Below, piece by piece: positions 50,241 through 59,050 of a stretch of DNA of 64,000 bases. The stretch lies in the NCBI GenBank assembly GCA_029834535.1, contig JAQMWT010000375.1:1-64000 (forward strand), read 5' to 3'. The notes beneath the pieces were generated by a model. It worked only from the letters and a program-made list of their open reading frames with translations. It was not told the origin of the DNA and searched no databases. Source of the DNA: Chrysophaeum taylorii (taxonomy: Eukaryota > Sar > Pelagophyceae > Pelagomonadales > Pelagomonadaceae). The position numbers were made by a program, and so were the translations under genes. How positions within the stretch are numbered: position 1 is the first letter of the stretch; each line of letters starts with the position of its first letter.

Positions 50241-50557
50241 GTGACTAGGTCACGGACAAATTAATAAAGTATAAAACCACGGGACTAGCGTTGGTGCACA
50301 CACGAACCCCGCTCTGGCAGGGCAGCGGGGACCGGCGCACGCAGCGTTAAAAAAAAAAAAAAAAGAAGTGTTCACTTCACATCACTTCCCTATCGCCAGT
50401 AGGAGGTCGACGACGTGTTCAAACATTCACATCACATCACTATCATCACTTGACCACTACAAACTTGGAAGTTATGATGATGGAGCCGTGTTGATTGATT
50501 GATTCGTTGGGAGGAGGGTCTAGTGAATATGCAAGAAGGCTGTAGCAAGACGTGAGG
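50241..50557. other. Spacer upstream of the WD40 gene
   Basis: Contains TATAAAA at 50,270-50,276 (about 285 bp before the ATG, a weak promoter candidate), a perfect 7-bp hairpin CCCCGCT/AGCGGGG at 50,307-50,330 and a 16-A tract at 50,349-50,364. The hairpin plus A-tract could be the 3' end of a short retroposed sequence. Repeated TTCACATCACT follows. Confidence 0.4.
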
Positions 50558-52276
50558 ATGCGGTGGCTGAGCCGGATCATTGTGACGACGTCGGTGTCCG
50601 AGACGGTGCCGTCGACGACGCGTCTCGAGACGGCTATCGCGAGCTTGCGGAGTTTCGAGGCGCCCATCGTGGTCGTCGCCGACGCGTTGCCGTCGGCGCT
50701 TGAGGTCCAAGGGCTGGCGGAAGTGGACGCGTCTAAGTGGCGGTCAGTCTGGCGGAAAGAAAAGGAGTATGAGGAGTATCTGAGGCGGGTCGCCGAGATC
50801 CCGGGGATCGAACTGGAGGTGGCGGCGCGGTTCGGACATCTCGTAGGGTCCGTGCGTCTCGGGCTGCGGGGTCTCGCGGACGACGAGATCGCTCTCATCA
50901 CGCAGCACGACCTGCAGGTCATTTCCCCTCAGGTGGTGGGCATTTTGGGGGATGGTGCCGTGTTCGAGGAGCATCCGTACGTGCTGCTGAATAGGGACGA
51001 CCCTCGGTCGCCGCGGTCCGTGGCTTGGTTCGGAGAACTGGCGAAAAAAACCGAGCGCCCGGGTCTCCTCGATCTGGGGGGAGGTTTCTCGGACCAGACG
51101 CACTTCGTGCGGGTTGGGTGGTACCGCCAACACGTTCTCCGGAAGTGCGGGGACTTGACGTGCATGGAGCACGCGGTGCGCCGGTGTCCGACGGGAACGA
51201 CGGCCTGCGTCGCGACGCGAGCGGTCAACGACCTCGGTAGAGGGAGCATGGTCTCGGCCGCCGAGGCCCGGGGGATGCTGGGTATCGAGGCGAGCGACTG
51301 GAGCGTGGTGCACTTCTGCGAGACGGGCGAGCCGCGGGGGCTCTGCGAGCACGGCGAGGGCGTCTCGCGCCGGGCGACTCGCGTCGCGCTCGCCCCGCCG
51401 CTCGAGGAGGTTTGGTCGCGCCAAGACGGGACGTCGGCGGTGCTCTGCGTAGCTCGGCGTTCTTCTTCTTCGGAGATCGTCGTCGCGGGCTCGGCCGACG
51501 GGGGGATCTCGGTCTTAAGAGGCGACGACGGGACTACGCTCGAGCGATTCGTCCACTCGAGTCCAATCTGGTCGGCGCGCGGATCGCTCGTCGGCGACGC
51601 GTCGCGGGTCAGAGACTTGGTGTCGGGGGCCTCGTCGCCCGACCTCGGGGGCCGGGTGCGCGCCCTGGCCTCCCTCGGCGACGACGACACGCTCGCCGTC
51701 GGGTGCGCGACGGTGTCGCGCCTAAAAACCGATAGACTAGGGTTCGTCGAGGCCGTGCTGGACGCCGGTCCGACCGGGGCGGAGGAGCCCTGGCGACGCC
51801 ACGACATTCTGTGCCTGGCGACGACGACGACGACGATATACGCGGGTCTCGTCGACGGTTCCCTCCGGTACTGGAGCGACGTCGGCGGCGGCGTCGCGAG
51901 ATCGTTTCCTCGACGTCACCGCGGCCGCGTCGTCGCGATCGAGATCGCGGGCGACGCTGTCATCACGGCCTCCCGCGACGGCACGGTCAAACGGTGGCAA
52001 CGCAACGCGGACCTCACGCCGATGTTGGCCTTTTTCGATGCCAAGGGGCCCATATCCTGCGCGACTGCCAACGCGGACCTCGTGGCCCTCGGCACCCAGA
52101 GCCGCGTCCTCCTCTTGGATGCGCAGACTCTCCACCTACGTTGCGCCGCCGAGACATCGGCCCGCGTCGCGTCGATTCTTTTGCTCGACGACGACGACGT
52201 CGTCGTCCTTGGCCTCGCAAACGGCCATATCCTCGCCTTGCGTCGTCGTCGCGGGACTCATACCGCTGAGGGTTAG
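50558..52276 (+). CDS. WD40-repeat protein with glycosyltransferase-like N-terminal domain
   Basis: 572 residues, intronless, from the first in-frame ATG. The N-terminal part (about residues 1-245) starts RIIVTTSVSETVPSTTRLET, IVVVADALP and GLADDEIALITQHDLQV. It reads like a nucleotide-sugar glycosyltransferase-type Rossmann fold of the sort annotated in algae, but I cannot point to a sure catalytic DxD. From about residue 265 there are WD40-type blades: AVLCVARRSSSSEIVVAGSA then DGGISVLRGDDG, ILCLATTTTTIYAGLVDGSL then RYWSDVG, VVAIEIAGDAVITASRDGTV then KRWQRN, and VLGLANGHILALRRR. Cytosolic or membrane-associated localisation cannot be told. Its stop is one base before the next ATG. Confidence 0.6.
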   Translation: MRWLSRIIVTTSVSETVPSTTRLETAIASLRSFEAPIVVVADALPSALEVQGLAEVDASKWRSVWRKEKEYEEYLRRVAEIPGIELEVAARFGHLVGSVRLGLRGLADDEIALITQHDLQVISPQVVGILGDGAVFEEHPYVLLNRDDPRSPRSVAWFGELAKKTERPGLLDLGGGFSDQTHFVRVGWYRQHVLRKCGDLTCMEHAVRRCPTGTTACVATRAVNDLGRGSMVSAAEARGMLGIEASDWSVVHFCETGEPRGLCEHGEGVSRRATRVALAPPLEEVWSRQDGTSAVLCVARRSSSSEIVVAGSADGGISVLRGDDGTTLERFVHSSPIWSARGSLVGDASRVRDLVSGASSPDLGGRVRALASLGDDDTLAVGCATVSRLKTDRLGFVEAVLDAGPTGAEEPWRRHDILCLATTTTTIYAGLVDGSLRYWSDVGGGVARSFPRRHRGRVVAIEIAGDAVITASRDGTVKRWQRNADLTPMLAFFDAKGPISCATANADLVALGTQSRVLLLDAQTLHLRCAAETSARVASILLLDDDDVVVLGLANGHILALRRRRGTHTAEG

Positions 52277-52277
52277 G

Positions 52278-52937
52278 ATGATGTGGGTCCTGCTTCCTCT
52301 CGTCGCCGCGCACCCACGGTGGCGGGCAGGTCCCGAAAAAAAGGCAACTGTTGTCATCCAGGGCGGCGCCGCCGCCGCCAGCTTGGAGCACCTTGGCTCA
52401 ACCCTCGCCGCCAACGGCTACGAGGCCGTGAGTGTTCTCAAAAAAGACCTGCGACTTGCTGTGGAAAACGAAACGAGGCCCGTTGTGGTACTGGGATCCC
52501 CGGTCGTCGCCGCGACGTTAGCCCCCGAGGTCCTCGACGCCCTCATTCTGTGTGGCGGCGCCCTCGCAGCGCCCAGGATATTAAGATTTCTTCCGAGTCG
52601 CTTCGCGAAGCGCTGGCCCGACCCCGCCAAAATCCTCGCTCCCGTCCTGGTCTTGCGGACCAGAGCCATCTCAAAAGGCGACCAGCGCTTTTTCGACGCC
52701 CTCGCCACCACCCACAAAAAAATTCTCGTCTACAAACCGGCCCGCCACCTCTGCTCCTCCTCCCAAAACGCGATCGACGACATCATCACCTGGCTCGAAT
52801 CACACTACTTCGTCACCGTTCGCGCCCCCGACGACCAAGACGACGACGACGACGACCAAGACGACGACCAAGACGACGACCAAGACGACGACGACCTTCT
52901 CGAGGTCGTCGAAGAAGAGGCGGAGGGTGAGTTATGA
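52278..52937 (+). CDS. Small alpha/beta-hydrolase-like protein with acidic tail
   Basis: 219 residues. MMWVLLPLVAAHP could be a signal peptide. The middle, VVIQGGAAAASLEHLGSTLA, RPVVVLGSPVVAATLAPEVL then DALILCGGAL, and APVLVLRTRAISKGDQRFFD with KKILVYKPARHLCSSSQNAI, follows the strand/helix order of an alpha/beta hydrolase, with LGSPVV at the nucleophile elbow and the His of ARHL at the catalytic-His position. The canonical GxSxG is not intact, so activity is doubtful. The last 45 residues are a (DDQDDD)n acidic tail. It begins one base after the WD40 gene stop (TAGGATG), and its end overlaps the opposite gene by 6 bp. It may be a co-transcribed ORF or an exon of a larger gene. Confidence 0.5.
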   Translation: MMWVLLPLVAAHPRWRAGPEKKATVVIQGGAAAASLEHLGSTLAANGYEAVSVLKKDLRLAVENETRPVVVLGSPVVAATLAPEVLDALILCGGALAAPRILRFLPSRFAKRWPDPAKILAPVLVLRTRAISKGDQRFFDALATTHKKILVYKPARHLCSSSQNAIDDIITWLESHYFVTVRAPDDQDDDDDDQDDDQDDDQDDDDLLEVVEEEAEGEL

Positions 52938-53792
52938 AGAAGAAACGTGGTGGAGATGGTGGAGGATGACGGCGGCGGTGACCGCCACGTTCAGGGAGTC
53001 GACGGTAGACTCGTCCTCCGGCGTGAGGACACCGTCGACTCTCAGTAGGTCGTCGCACGCAAAGAGGACGTTGGTCCGCAGACCCGTGCCCTCCGAACCC
53101 AGTACGACGATCGTCGGGACGTCGACGTCGACGTCTCGCAGGGCGAGGACGCGATGGTCGGTTTTGCCTTTGGACAACGAAGCCCCTAAAACCCGGAACC
53201 CATTTTCTTTGCTCTTGGCCAAAAACTTGACCAGATTCCGCGCTTCGTATACGACGACTTCTTCCATAGCTCCTGCGGACGCCTTGCTGGCGACCGGCGA
53301 GAGCGGCGCGCTGTTCTTCGCGCAAGAAACGACGGGGACCCCGAAAAACCTCGCACTCCGCAGGATTGCCCCAAAATTTCGCGGGTCCTGGACCTCGTCC
53401 AAGGCGAGCCACATATTTCGTCCATTATTTGCCGCCGCCGACTCGAGAAGCTCGAACTCCAGCGCCTCGCAGCACAGCGCTAACCCTTGATGCACGGCGC
53501 GCGGCTGCGAAATCGCTTCCTGGAGTCGCCCCTTGGGCTGCGCAACGATTGGAACACCAAGCTCTTCGCACAAACCCGCGATCTCGAGGGGGGGGTCGCT
53601 CTCCGTAAACAGGGAGTGAATTTTTCGACGATTCGAACGAAGCGCTGAGTGAACTGGGGAAACTCCGTAAACGAACTCGGCACCCACAAATTTGTCCCAG
53701 GGACGCGGTTCCCGCTCCCTGCGAACGTATGCCTTGTGGCGAGGTGCGTTGTACGCCGACAAGGCGCGAACGACGACCGCCAACCGCAACAT
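52932..53792 (-). CDS. MRM1: SpoU/TrmH-family rRNA 2'-O-methyltransferase, probably mitochondrial
   Basis: 286 residues. The family methylates ribose 2'-OH in rRNA or tRNA using S-adenosylmethionine and a trefoil-knot SPOUT fold. The N-terminus MLRLAVVVRALSAYNAPRHK is basic and hydrophobic, like a mitochondrial presequence. EFVYGVSPVHSALRSNRRKI is the substrate-binding domain that precedes the catalytic domain. Motif 1 is DPRNFGAILRSARFFGV (Asn and Arg), motif 2 IVVLGSEGTGL, motif 3 DSLNVAVTAAVILHHL. It matches MRM1, which modifies a large-subunit rRNA guanosine, better than the tRNA-specific TrmH because of the presequence and the N-terminal domain. A plastid location is possible. Stop codons of this gene and of the convergent ORF touch. 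Confidence 0.85.
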   Translation of the reverse strand: MLRLAVVVRALSAYNAPRHKAYVRREREPRPWDKFVGAEFVYGVSPVHSALRSNRRKIHSLFTESDPPLEIAGLCEELGVPIVAQPKGRLQEAISQPRAVHQGLALCCEALEFELLESAAANNGRNMWLALDEVQDPRNFGAILRSARFFGVPVVSCAKNSAPLSPVASKASAGAMEEVVVYEARNLVKFLAKSKENGFRVLGASLSKGKTDHRVLALRDVDVDVPTIVVLGSEGTGLRTNVLFACDDLLRVDGVLTPEDESTVDSLNVAVTAAVILHHLHHVSSS

Positions 53793-53805
53793 GCTTATGC
53801 TTAGG

Positions 53806-53842
53806 GTAACTTTTAGACCCGTTCTTTCTTTACCGGGGGCTT
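53806..53842. repeat. Short sequence resembling Harbinger ends
   Basis: TTTTAGACCCGTTCTTTCTT and TACCGGGGG resemble the Harbinger terminal repeat GACCCGTTCTCTACCGG with its TTA. GCTTAGACCCGTTCC at about 33,779 is similar. They could be remnants of related MITEs. Confidence 0.35.
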
Positions 53843-53937
53843 AATTCTCCACTCGAGGAGCCGCTAGCAGCAGGGAGAATGAAAAAAGGCGGAAGGGAAG
53901 GAGATGATGAAAACGGATGAATCTTTGGCATCTAGAA

Positions 53938-56374
53938 TTACGCTGGTGCTGATAGCATTGTTTGCAGCCTGCCTGCCCCGGAGATAAGACTCCTGTTCTC
54001 GTTCGTTCGCTCGCCGTCAAGGGCAGCCCACTCAAATATCGAAATGTGGGTCCCAGCCAAGCCGCCGGAGCAGCAGTCGGGACTTGAAGCGCGTAGAGCC
54101 GTTCTCAACCCCCGTTCTCTTGAGGTAGTGGTGTGGCCCGTCGACTTCCACCGCGCGCTTGGTGTCAGGTTGAGCCACGTCAAGCGACAATCCCTCTTCG
54201 GTCACGTGCTCGAAGACGTGCATCCTGCCAACTCGGTCGAGCGCGGTCGCAACGTCGCGTTGGAGCCGGTCTTGGGTCCTGACATTGATACGCCACCTGG
54301 AGTATCTGCCGGTGGTGCTTTGACAGCGGGGAGCTCCGGTTGGGCCACTCGAGGCCAAAGTGCAACGAAGCAAGGTGGAGCTGTGACAGTCCGCGATCAT
54401 CGAGGGCATCGAGATCTGAGACAGCAAAGTAGGCGAGCTCGGTGAAAAACTCGGGGTCCTTTATCCAGTCCACGCAGGCAAAAGCCCGGGCCGTGATGGA
54501 GAGCCATTGCGGATTGAACTCGCCAAGCCGCAACCAGGCCGCCAGGGCCATCGCGTCGAAGAGCTGAGGTGCCTCGATTCCTGCCGTCGCGTAGGCCCAC
54601 GCCGTGTTGGAAAAAAGTTCTGCGAATCGAACTCGTCCAGCCGCGATGAAGGCGCGCCGGCGACCGCGTCATAGAGCTCGGGCGCCTCCATTCCCGCCGT
54701 CGCGAAGGCCCGCGCCGTGTTGGCGAGCTCTTGTGGTTTGAACTCGCCCAGCCTCGAAGGAACGGTTTCGGTGATCGCCGCGAAGAGCTGAGGTGCCTCG
54801 ATGCCCGCCGTCGCGAAGGCCCACGCCGTGTTGGCGAGCTGCTGCGGATTGAACTCGCCAAGCCGCGATGAAGCCGCGCCGGCGATCGCGTCGAAGAGCT
54901 CAGGTGCCTCAATGCCCACCGTCGCGAAGGCCCACGCCGTATTGGCGAGGTCCTGCGGATTGAACTCGCCAAGCCGAGATGAAGCCGTTCCGGCAATTGC
55001 CGCGAAGAACTCAGGTACCTCGATGCGCGCCGTCGCGAAGGCCCACGCCGCGTTGGCGAGTTCCTGTGGTTTGAACTCGCCAAGCCGCGATGAAGCCGCG
55101 CTGGCGATCGCCGCGAAGAGCTGAGGTGCCTCGACGCCCGCCGTCGCGAAGGCCCACGCCGTGTAGGCAAGCTGCTGCGGATTGAACTCGCCAAGCCGAG
55201 ATGAAGCCGTTCCAGCAATTGCCGCGAAGAACTCGGGTACCTCAATGCCCACCGTCGCGAAGGCCCACGCCGTATTGGCGAGGTTCTGCGGATTGAACTC
55301 GCCAAGCCGAGATGAAGCCGCGCCGGCGATCGCCGCGAAGAGCTCGGGTGCATCGATGCGCGCCGTCGCGAAGGCCCACACCGTGTTGGCGAGCCCATGG
55401 GGTTCGAACTCGCCTAGCCGAGATGAAGCCGCGCTGGCGATCACCGCGAAGAACTCGGGTGCCTCGGTGCGCGCCGTCGCGAAGGCCCACGCCGCGTTGG
55501 CGAGGTTCTGCGGATTGAACTCGCCAAGCCGAGATGAAGCCGTGCCGGCGATCGCCGCGAAGAGCTGAGGTGCCTCGATGCGCGCCGTCGCGAAGGCCCA
55601 CGCCGTGTTGGCGAGCCCCTGCGGTTCGAACTCGCCAAGCCGCGATGAAGCCGCGCCGGCGATCGCCGCGAAGAGCTGAGGTGCCTCGATGCGCGCCGTC
55701 GCGAAGGCCCACGCCGTGTTGGCGAGCGCTTGCGCGTCGAACTCTCGAATGCGGCACCGACAAGCGTCTGCGAGGGCAATCACGCGGCGATCGCGTTGCA
55801 CGTCGCGGTTTCGGCCTCGAGACATTTTGGCGACGCGGTGTGCAGCTGTCGCCGAGTTGCGAGCGTCGAAAGTTTCCTCTTGGACCGCAAAGAGTGAGAG
55901 AATCGTTTCGGGAGTCGCACCGCGGTCCGTCATCTGCTTTCCCCATTGAATTTGTTGCCATCGCGGTGCCTCGGAACTGCTGGCTAGCGTGTGGCTCAAG
56001 GGAGTGTCGGCGCCGCGACCTTCGGAGTAGCGGCCATGCCCAGTGCGCTGAGTCTCACCCACTTGTCGTCGCGCCGGGGACTGAGAACGGCGCCAGTCTC
56101 TCTGACCACCGTCGCGCCGCAGGTGGTCGTGCGTGCGAGGTCGTCTTCGCCCCGGCGACCGAGAACGGTGCGGCAAGTCTCGACCGTCAAAGTCCTCGCC
56201 ACGGCAGCACTGGTTGTTCGCAGCGTGGTCGGGGATTCGTCGTCGTCGCATCGGCGAACGGTCTCGATTTGGACCGCGCCGCCGCTCGTCTCGCCCTAGA
56301 CCAGCAGCTTCGTGAAGCCACGATGACGACGACGGCTTTTTCCTAAACAAACAGACAAACAGACAGACAAACAT
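53938..56374 (-). CDS. OPR-repeat and RAP-domain organelle RNA-binding protein, frame-disrupted
   Basis: OPR/RAP proteins bind organelle transcripts and control their processing or translation. The first part has an Arg/Ser/Asp-rich N-terminus, then twelve 37-residue repeats of the type FNPQNLANTAWAFATAGIEA ending AASSRLGE (111-bp DNA repeats, 54.46-55.75 kb). The RAP domain follows: DRLQRDVATALDRVG, VTEEGLSLDVAQPDTKRAVE, VDGPHHYLKR and finally HISIFEWAALDGERTNENR. The homologous reading moves between frames three times: at about 54,618, in a T-rich spot of repeat 11 that carries two extra bases; between about 54,290 and 54,360; and near 54,040. Either the gene is a young pseudogene or the sequence has indel errors; a small intron could explain the second change. 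The frame's first ATG (56,372-56,374) lies in a dispersed repeat, so the true start may be internal or lost. Confidence 0.75.
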
Positions 56375-56440
56375 CTGTCGATTAGTAGTAAGGACTGCTT
56401 AGAGGGGCGTGTGTGTGGGTTTGTTTGTCTTTAAATGTCG
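56345..56440. repeat. Junction repeats at the 5' edge of the OPR-RAP gene
   Basis: AAACAAACAGACAAACAGAC, CATCTGTCGATTAGTAGTAAGG-type tail, GGGCGTGTGTGTGGG and TTTGTCTTTAAATGTCGAC. The same elements flank other helicase fragments. The repeat has landed on the 5' end of the OPR-RAP reading frame. Confidence 0.8.
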
Positions 56441-56745
56441 ACAAGTGCAGGCCAGTAAGTTCACCTAGTCCCAATCTCTAACCCTAGTAAATTCGGCGTA
56501 AACCCAATCTCTTTAGTTCGGCGTAAACCCACACCCACTCACCCCACTCTCCTTTGAGCTCGTCGCTCTCACCCCCGCCAATCTAAGCTGCTTGGATCCG
56601 CACACGCCGCTAAGCTTTGAGTTTACTCTAAAAGCCCCAGTAAGTTCGCACTTGGTCTCAGTAAGTTCACCTGGTCACTAAGTTCACCTAATCCCAATCT
56701 CTAACCCCAGTAAGTTCACCTGGTCCCAGGAAGTTCACCTACAGT
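56441..56745 (-). repeat. GTGAACTTACTGG minisatellite, copy 5 (inverted)
   Basis: Reverse-complement array (CAGTAAGTTCACCTGGTCC and variants) on the 3' side of helicase copy 5, including GCTGCTTGGATCCGCACACG. Confidence 0.85.
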
Positions 56746-57378
56746 GCGCGTGTAGACGCCAGGAGGGGGCTTATCGGTATTGCGCAGCACGTGTGGGGTA
56801 GGGTGGAGTCGTCGACTCAGAAGAGGATATCCTCGGGGTTGCCGATCGACAGAGAGCCACGTAGAGCTTGACGTGGCAGAAGACGGGCTTCGCCAAGAGG
56901 ACGCCGACCTCGCGGGGCGTCTGGCCCTGGCTCTTGGTGATCGTTTGGCGTCGGCGGGCCTTACGGGATACAGGTTGGAGGAGCCTCGGTGACAACGACA
57001 CGATCGATCATGTATCTGGTACCGTTGCAGTGGCCGTGCGACGGGTCGAGGTTGCGAAGACTTTAAGCTCGCGATCAAAGTCAGCATGCCGTTGGTTGTC
57101 AGGGAGTTCAAAACTCGACTGTAAAGAGCGAGGCGTCGGCTTCCGACCCAACCTAGTCGGCCGAAAAGAACTCCGACGCCTCGTCTTCGGGAAAAAAAGG
57201 CCGCGGTCATGCGCGCGTTGTCAGCATCGACAACATCGTTTCGACGGGGCGTGAGAATGGCGCGCTGAAAGAGCCGCCGCGGGTCGTGGAAACAGTCTGC
57301 GAGGTCGCCGTAGACGGCTTGGAGGATCACTGACTGGCTCGCGCGCCTAACTGATCCTTACCCTAAATCGAGGGACAA
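56746..57378 (-). pseudogene. Helicase C-terminal fragment, copy 5
   Basis: Minus-strand copy, with the shared boundary CTTACCCTAAATCGAGGGAC at its 5' end. It reads ILQAVYGDLADCFHDPRRLF, QRAILTPRRNDVVDADNARM and, in another frame, QTITKSQGQTPREVGVLLAK with PVFCHVKLYVALCRSAT. Very close to copy 3. Non-functional. Confidence 0.78.
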
Positions 57379-57436
57379 ACAGACAGACAGACAAACAGAC
57401 AGACAAACATCTGTCGATTAGTAGTTAGGACTCCTA

Positions 57437-57720
57437 AGAGGGGGGTGTGTGTGGGGCATGAAGGATGTGGGTGGGTTTGTGGGGTATGGGGGATGTGCCT
57501 GACGGGCGGAGATAAGTACGCGGGACCTAGTCGGGGTCATCGCCGAGGCGTGGGGTAGGCGAAGAGAGGACGGGCCCCGCCCGCAGGTCGTACGCATGCT
57601 GCCGCCGGACGTATGTGCGACGAAGGGTGACGTCCTGCTGGGATCGGGCGGCCTGGGTGGGGTTCCCCGAGGCGGCGACATGGGTGAGGGCGGTGAGGGC
57701 ACACAGTTTGTCTTTAAATG
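57437..57720 (-). repeat. Nuclease-ORF 3' end fragment, inverted copy
   Basis: Reverse-complement copy of the last 85 or so codons and flank of the nuclease-like ORF, ending at GGCGGTGAGGGCACAC, then TTTGTCTTTAAATGTCGACTG. It lies between helicase copies 5 and 6, which point away from each other. Confidence 0.85.
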
Positions 57721-57725
57721 TCGAC

Positions 57726-58261
57726 TGTCCCCCGATTTAAGGTAAGGATCATGGAGGCCCGGGAGCCAGGCATTGATCCTCCAAGCCGTCTACGGCGACC
57801 TCGCAGACTATTTCCACGACCCGCGGCGGCTCTTTCAGCGCGCCATTCTCACGCCCCGTCGAAACGATGTTGTCGATGCTGACAACGCGCGCATGACCGC
57901 GGCCTTTTTTTCCCGGAGACGAGGCGTCGGAGTTCTTTTCGGCCGACTAGGCTGGGTCGGAAGACGACGCCTCGCTCTTTACAGTCGAGTTTTCAACTCC
58001 CTGACAACCAACGGCATGCTGACTTTGATCGCGAGTTTAAAGTCTTCGCAACCTCCCCCCGTCGCACGGCCACTGCAACGGTACCAGATACATGATCGAT
58101 CGTGTCGTGTCACCGAGGCTCCTCCAACCTGTATCCCTTAAGGCCCGCCTACGCCAAACGATCAACAAGAGCAAGGGCCAGACGCCCCGCGAGGTCGGCG
58201 TCCTCTTGCCCACAAGCCCGTCTTCTGTCACGTCCAGCTCTACGTGGCTCTCTTTCGATCG
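57726..58261 (+). pseudogene. Helicase C-terminal fragment, copy 6, cut by a copia element
   Basis: Opens CCCCCGATTTAAGGTAAGG and reads like the others (ILQAVYGDLADYFHDPRRLF, QRAILTPRRNDVVDADNARM). Family homology stops at TCGATCG (58,255-58,261), where the copia LTR starts, so the minisatellite end is displaced beyond the window. Confidence 0.78.
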
Positions 58262-58506
58262 TGAACGTCTGGAAGGTTAATTCGGGGAATGAAAGGTTAT
58301 GTTCCCTATATCCTCAGAACACGACAGGCGGCATCTAGAACTACACGAGAAAGGTTAAGTGTATAGTGCTACATACCTCGGGACGCGCTAGACCATGATG
58401 ATGAGCGTAGACACAAATCAGAGGACTATTAGATTGTGTAAAAAGGAAGAAGAAGGGTAAGGAAGAGATCACGTTCTCAACGGACGGATAAGGGTAAGAG
58501 GCAGCA
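58262..58506 (-). repeat. 3' LTR of the right-hand copia element
   Basis: In element orientation it starts TGCTGCCTCTTACCC at 58,506, directly after a purine tract (GAGGGGGTGGAGAGAAA, 58,510-58,530), and ends CCTTCCAGACGTTCA at 58,262, where homology to the helicase family breaks. The TG...CA ends and the purine tract support the limits. The expected 5-bp target GATCG (58,257-58,261) cannot be checked on the other side. Confidence 0.65.
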
Positions 58507-59050
58507 GATTTCTCTCCACCCCCTCGAGATGTCTTAAGCGCAAGGTGTGACTGTAGAGCATCTCTTGAGAAAGATGATGATGAAGAGGGGGAAAAAAAAG
58601 GAAGGAATACTGTCTTGATGGTCACAGAGGTCACATACGAAGCATCAAGAGTATAGAAGGGTCTTAGGACTTGAACTTGGACTTGGTGGAGCTGAGAGTC
58701 GATTTGACCCTTTTGAACAGAGCATTAAGAAACACAGATACAACAGACAGTGTGTTAGGATTATTAATCATCGTCCGCTTCTGCTGTAAGGTGGTGAACA
58801 CCAATAGCTGAACGATGTGGTGCCAAGAGAAGGGTGAGTGCAAGTAGAGCATTCAGTATGGATGGCGACAGAGAATCTAGTTGAAAGGTGTCCAGTTGGT
58901 TTTCCAAAAAAAAGTTGGACTTGGCGAACGAAGATAGAAGAGTCTTCAGATTCACATGAGAGCGGACGGAATGCTCTGAAGCATGAGAGCAACTTGTCAC
59001 GTAGATGAAGGAGGTGATTGTCCGGGGAGGAGTAGTTGGTAGCATGTTGA
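58507..59050 (-). other. Copia element 3' untranslated or terminal coding stretch
   Basis: Between the LTR and the extra ORF. Includes the purine tract, an A-rich run near 58,592 and a weak minus-strand frame (58.77-59.3 kb) that overlaps the end of the extra ORF. No recognised domain. Confidence 0.4.

Noticed and set aside
54397-55398. Arg/Ser-rich protein resembling a splicing factor
   Set aside because: Out-of-frame reading of the 111-bp OPR repeats; the in-frame peptide is the LANTAWAFA repeat.
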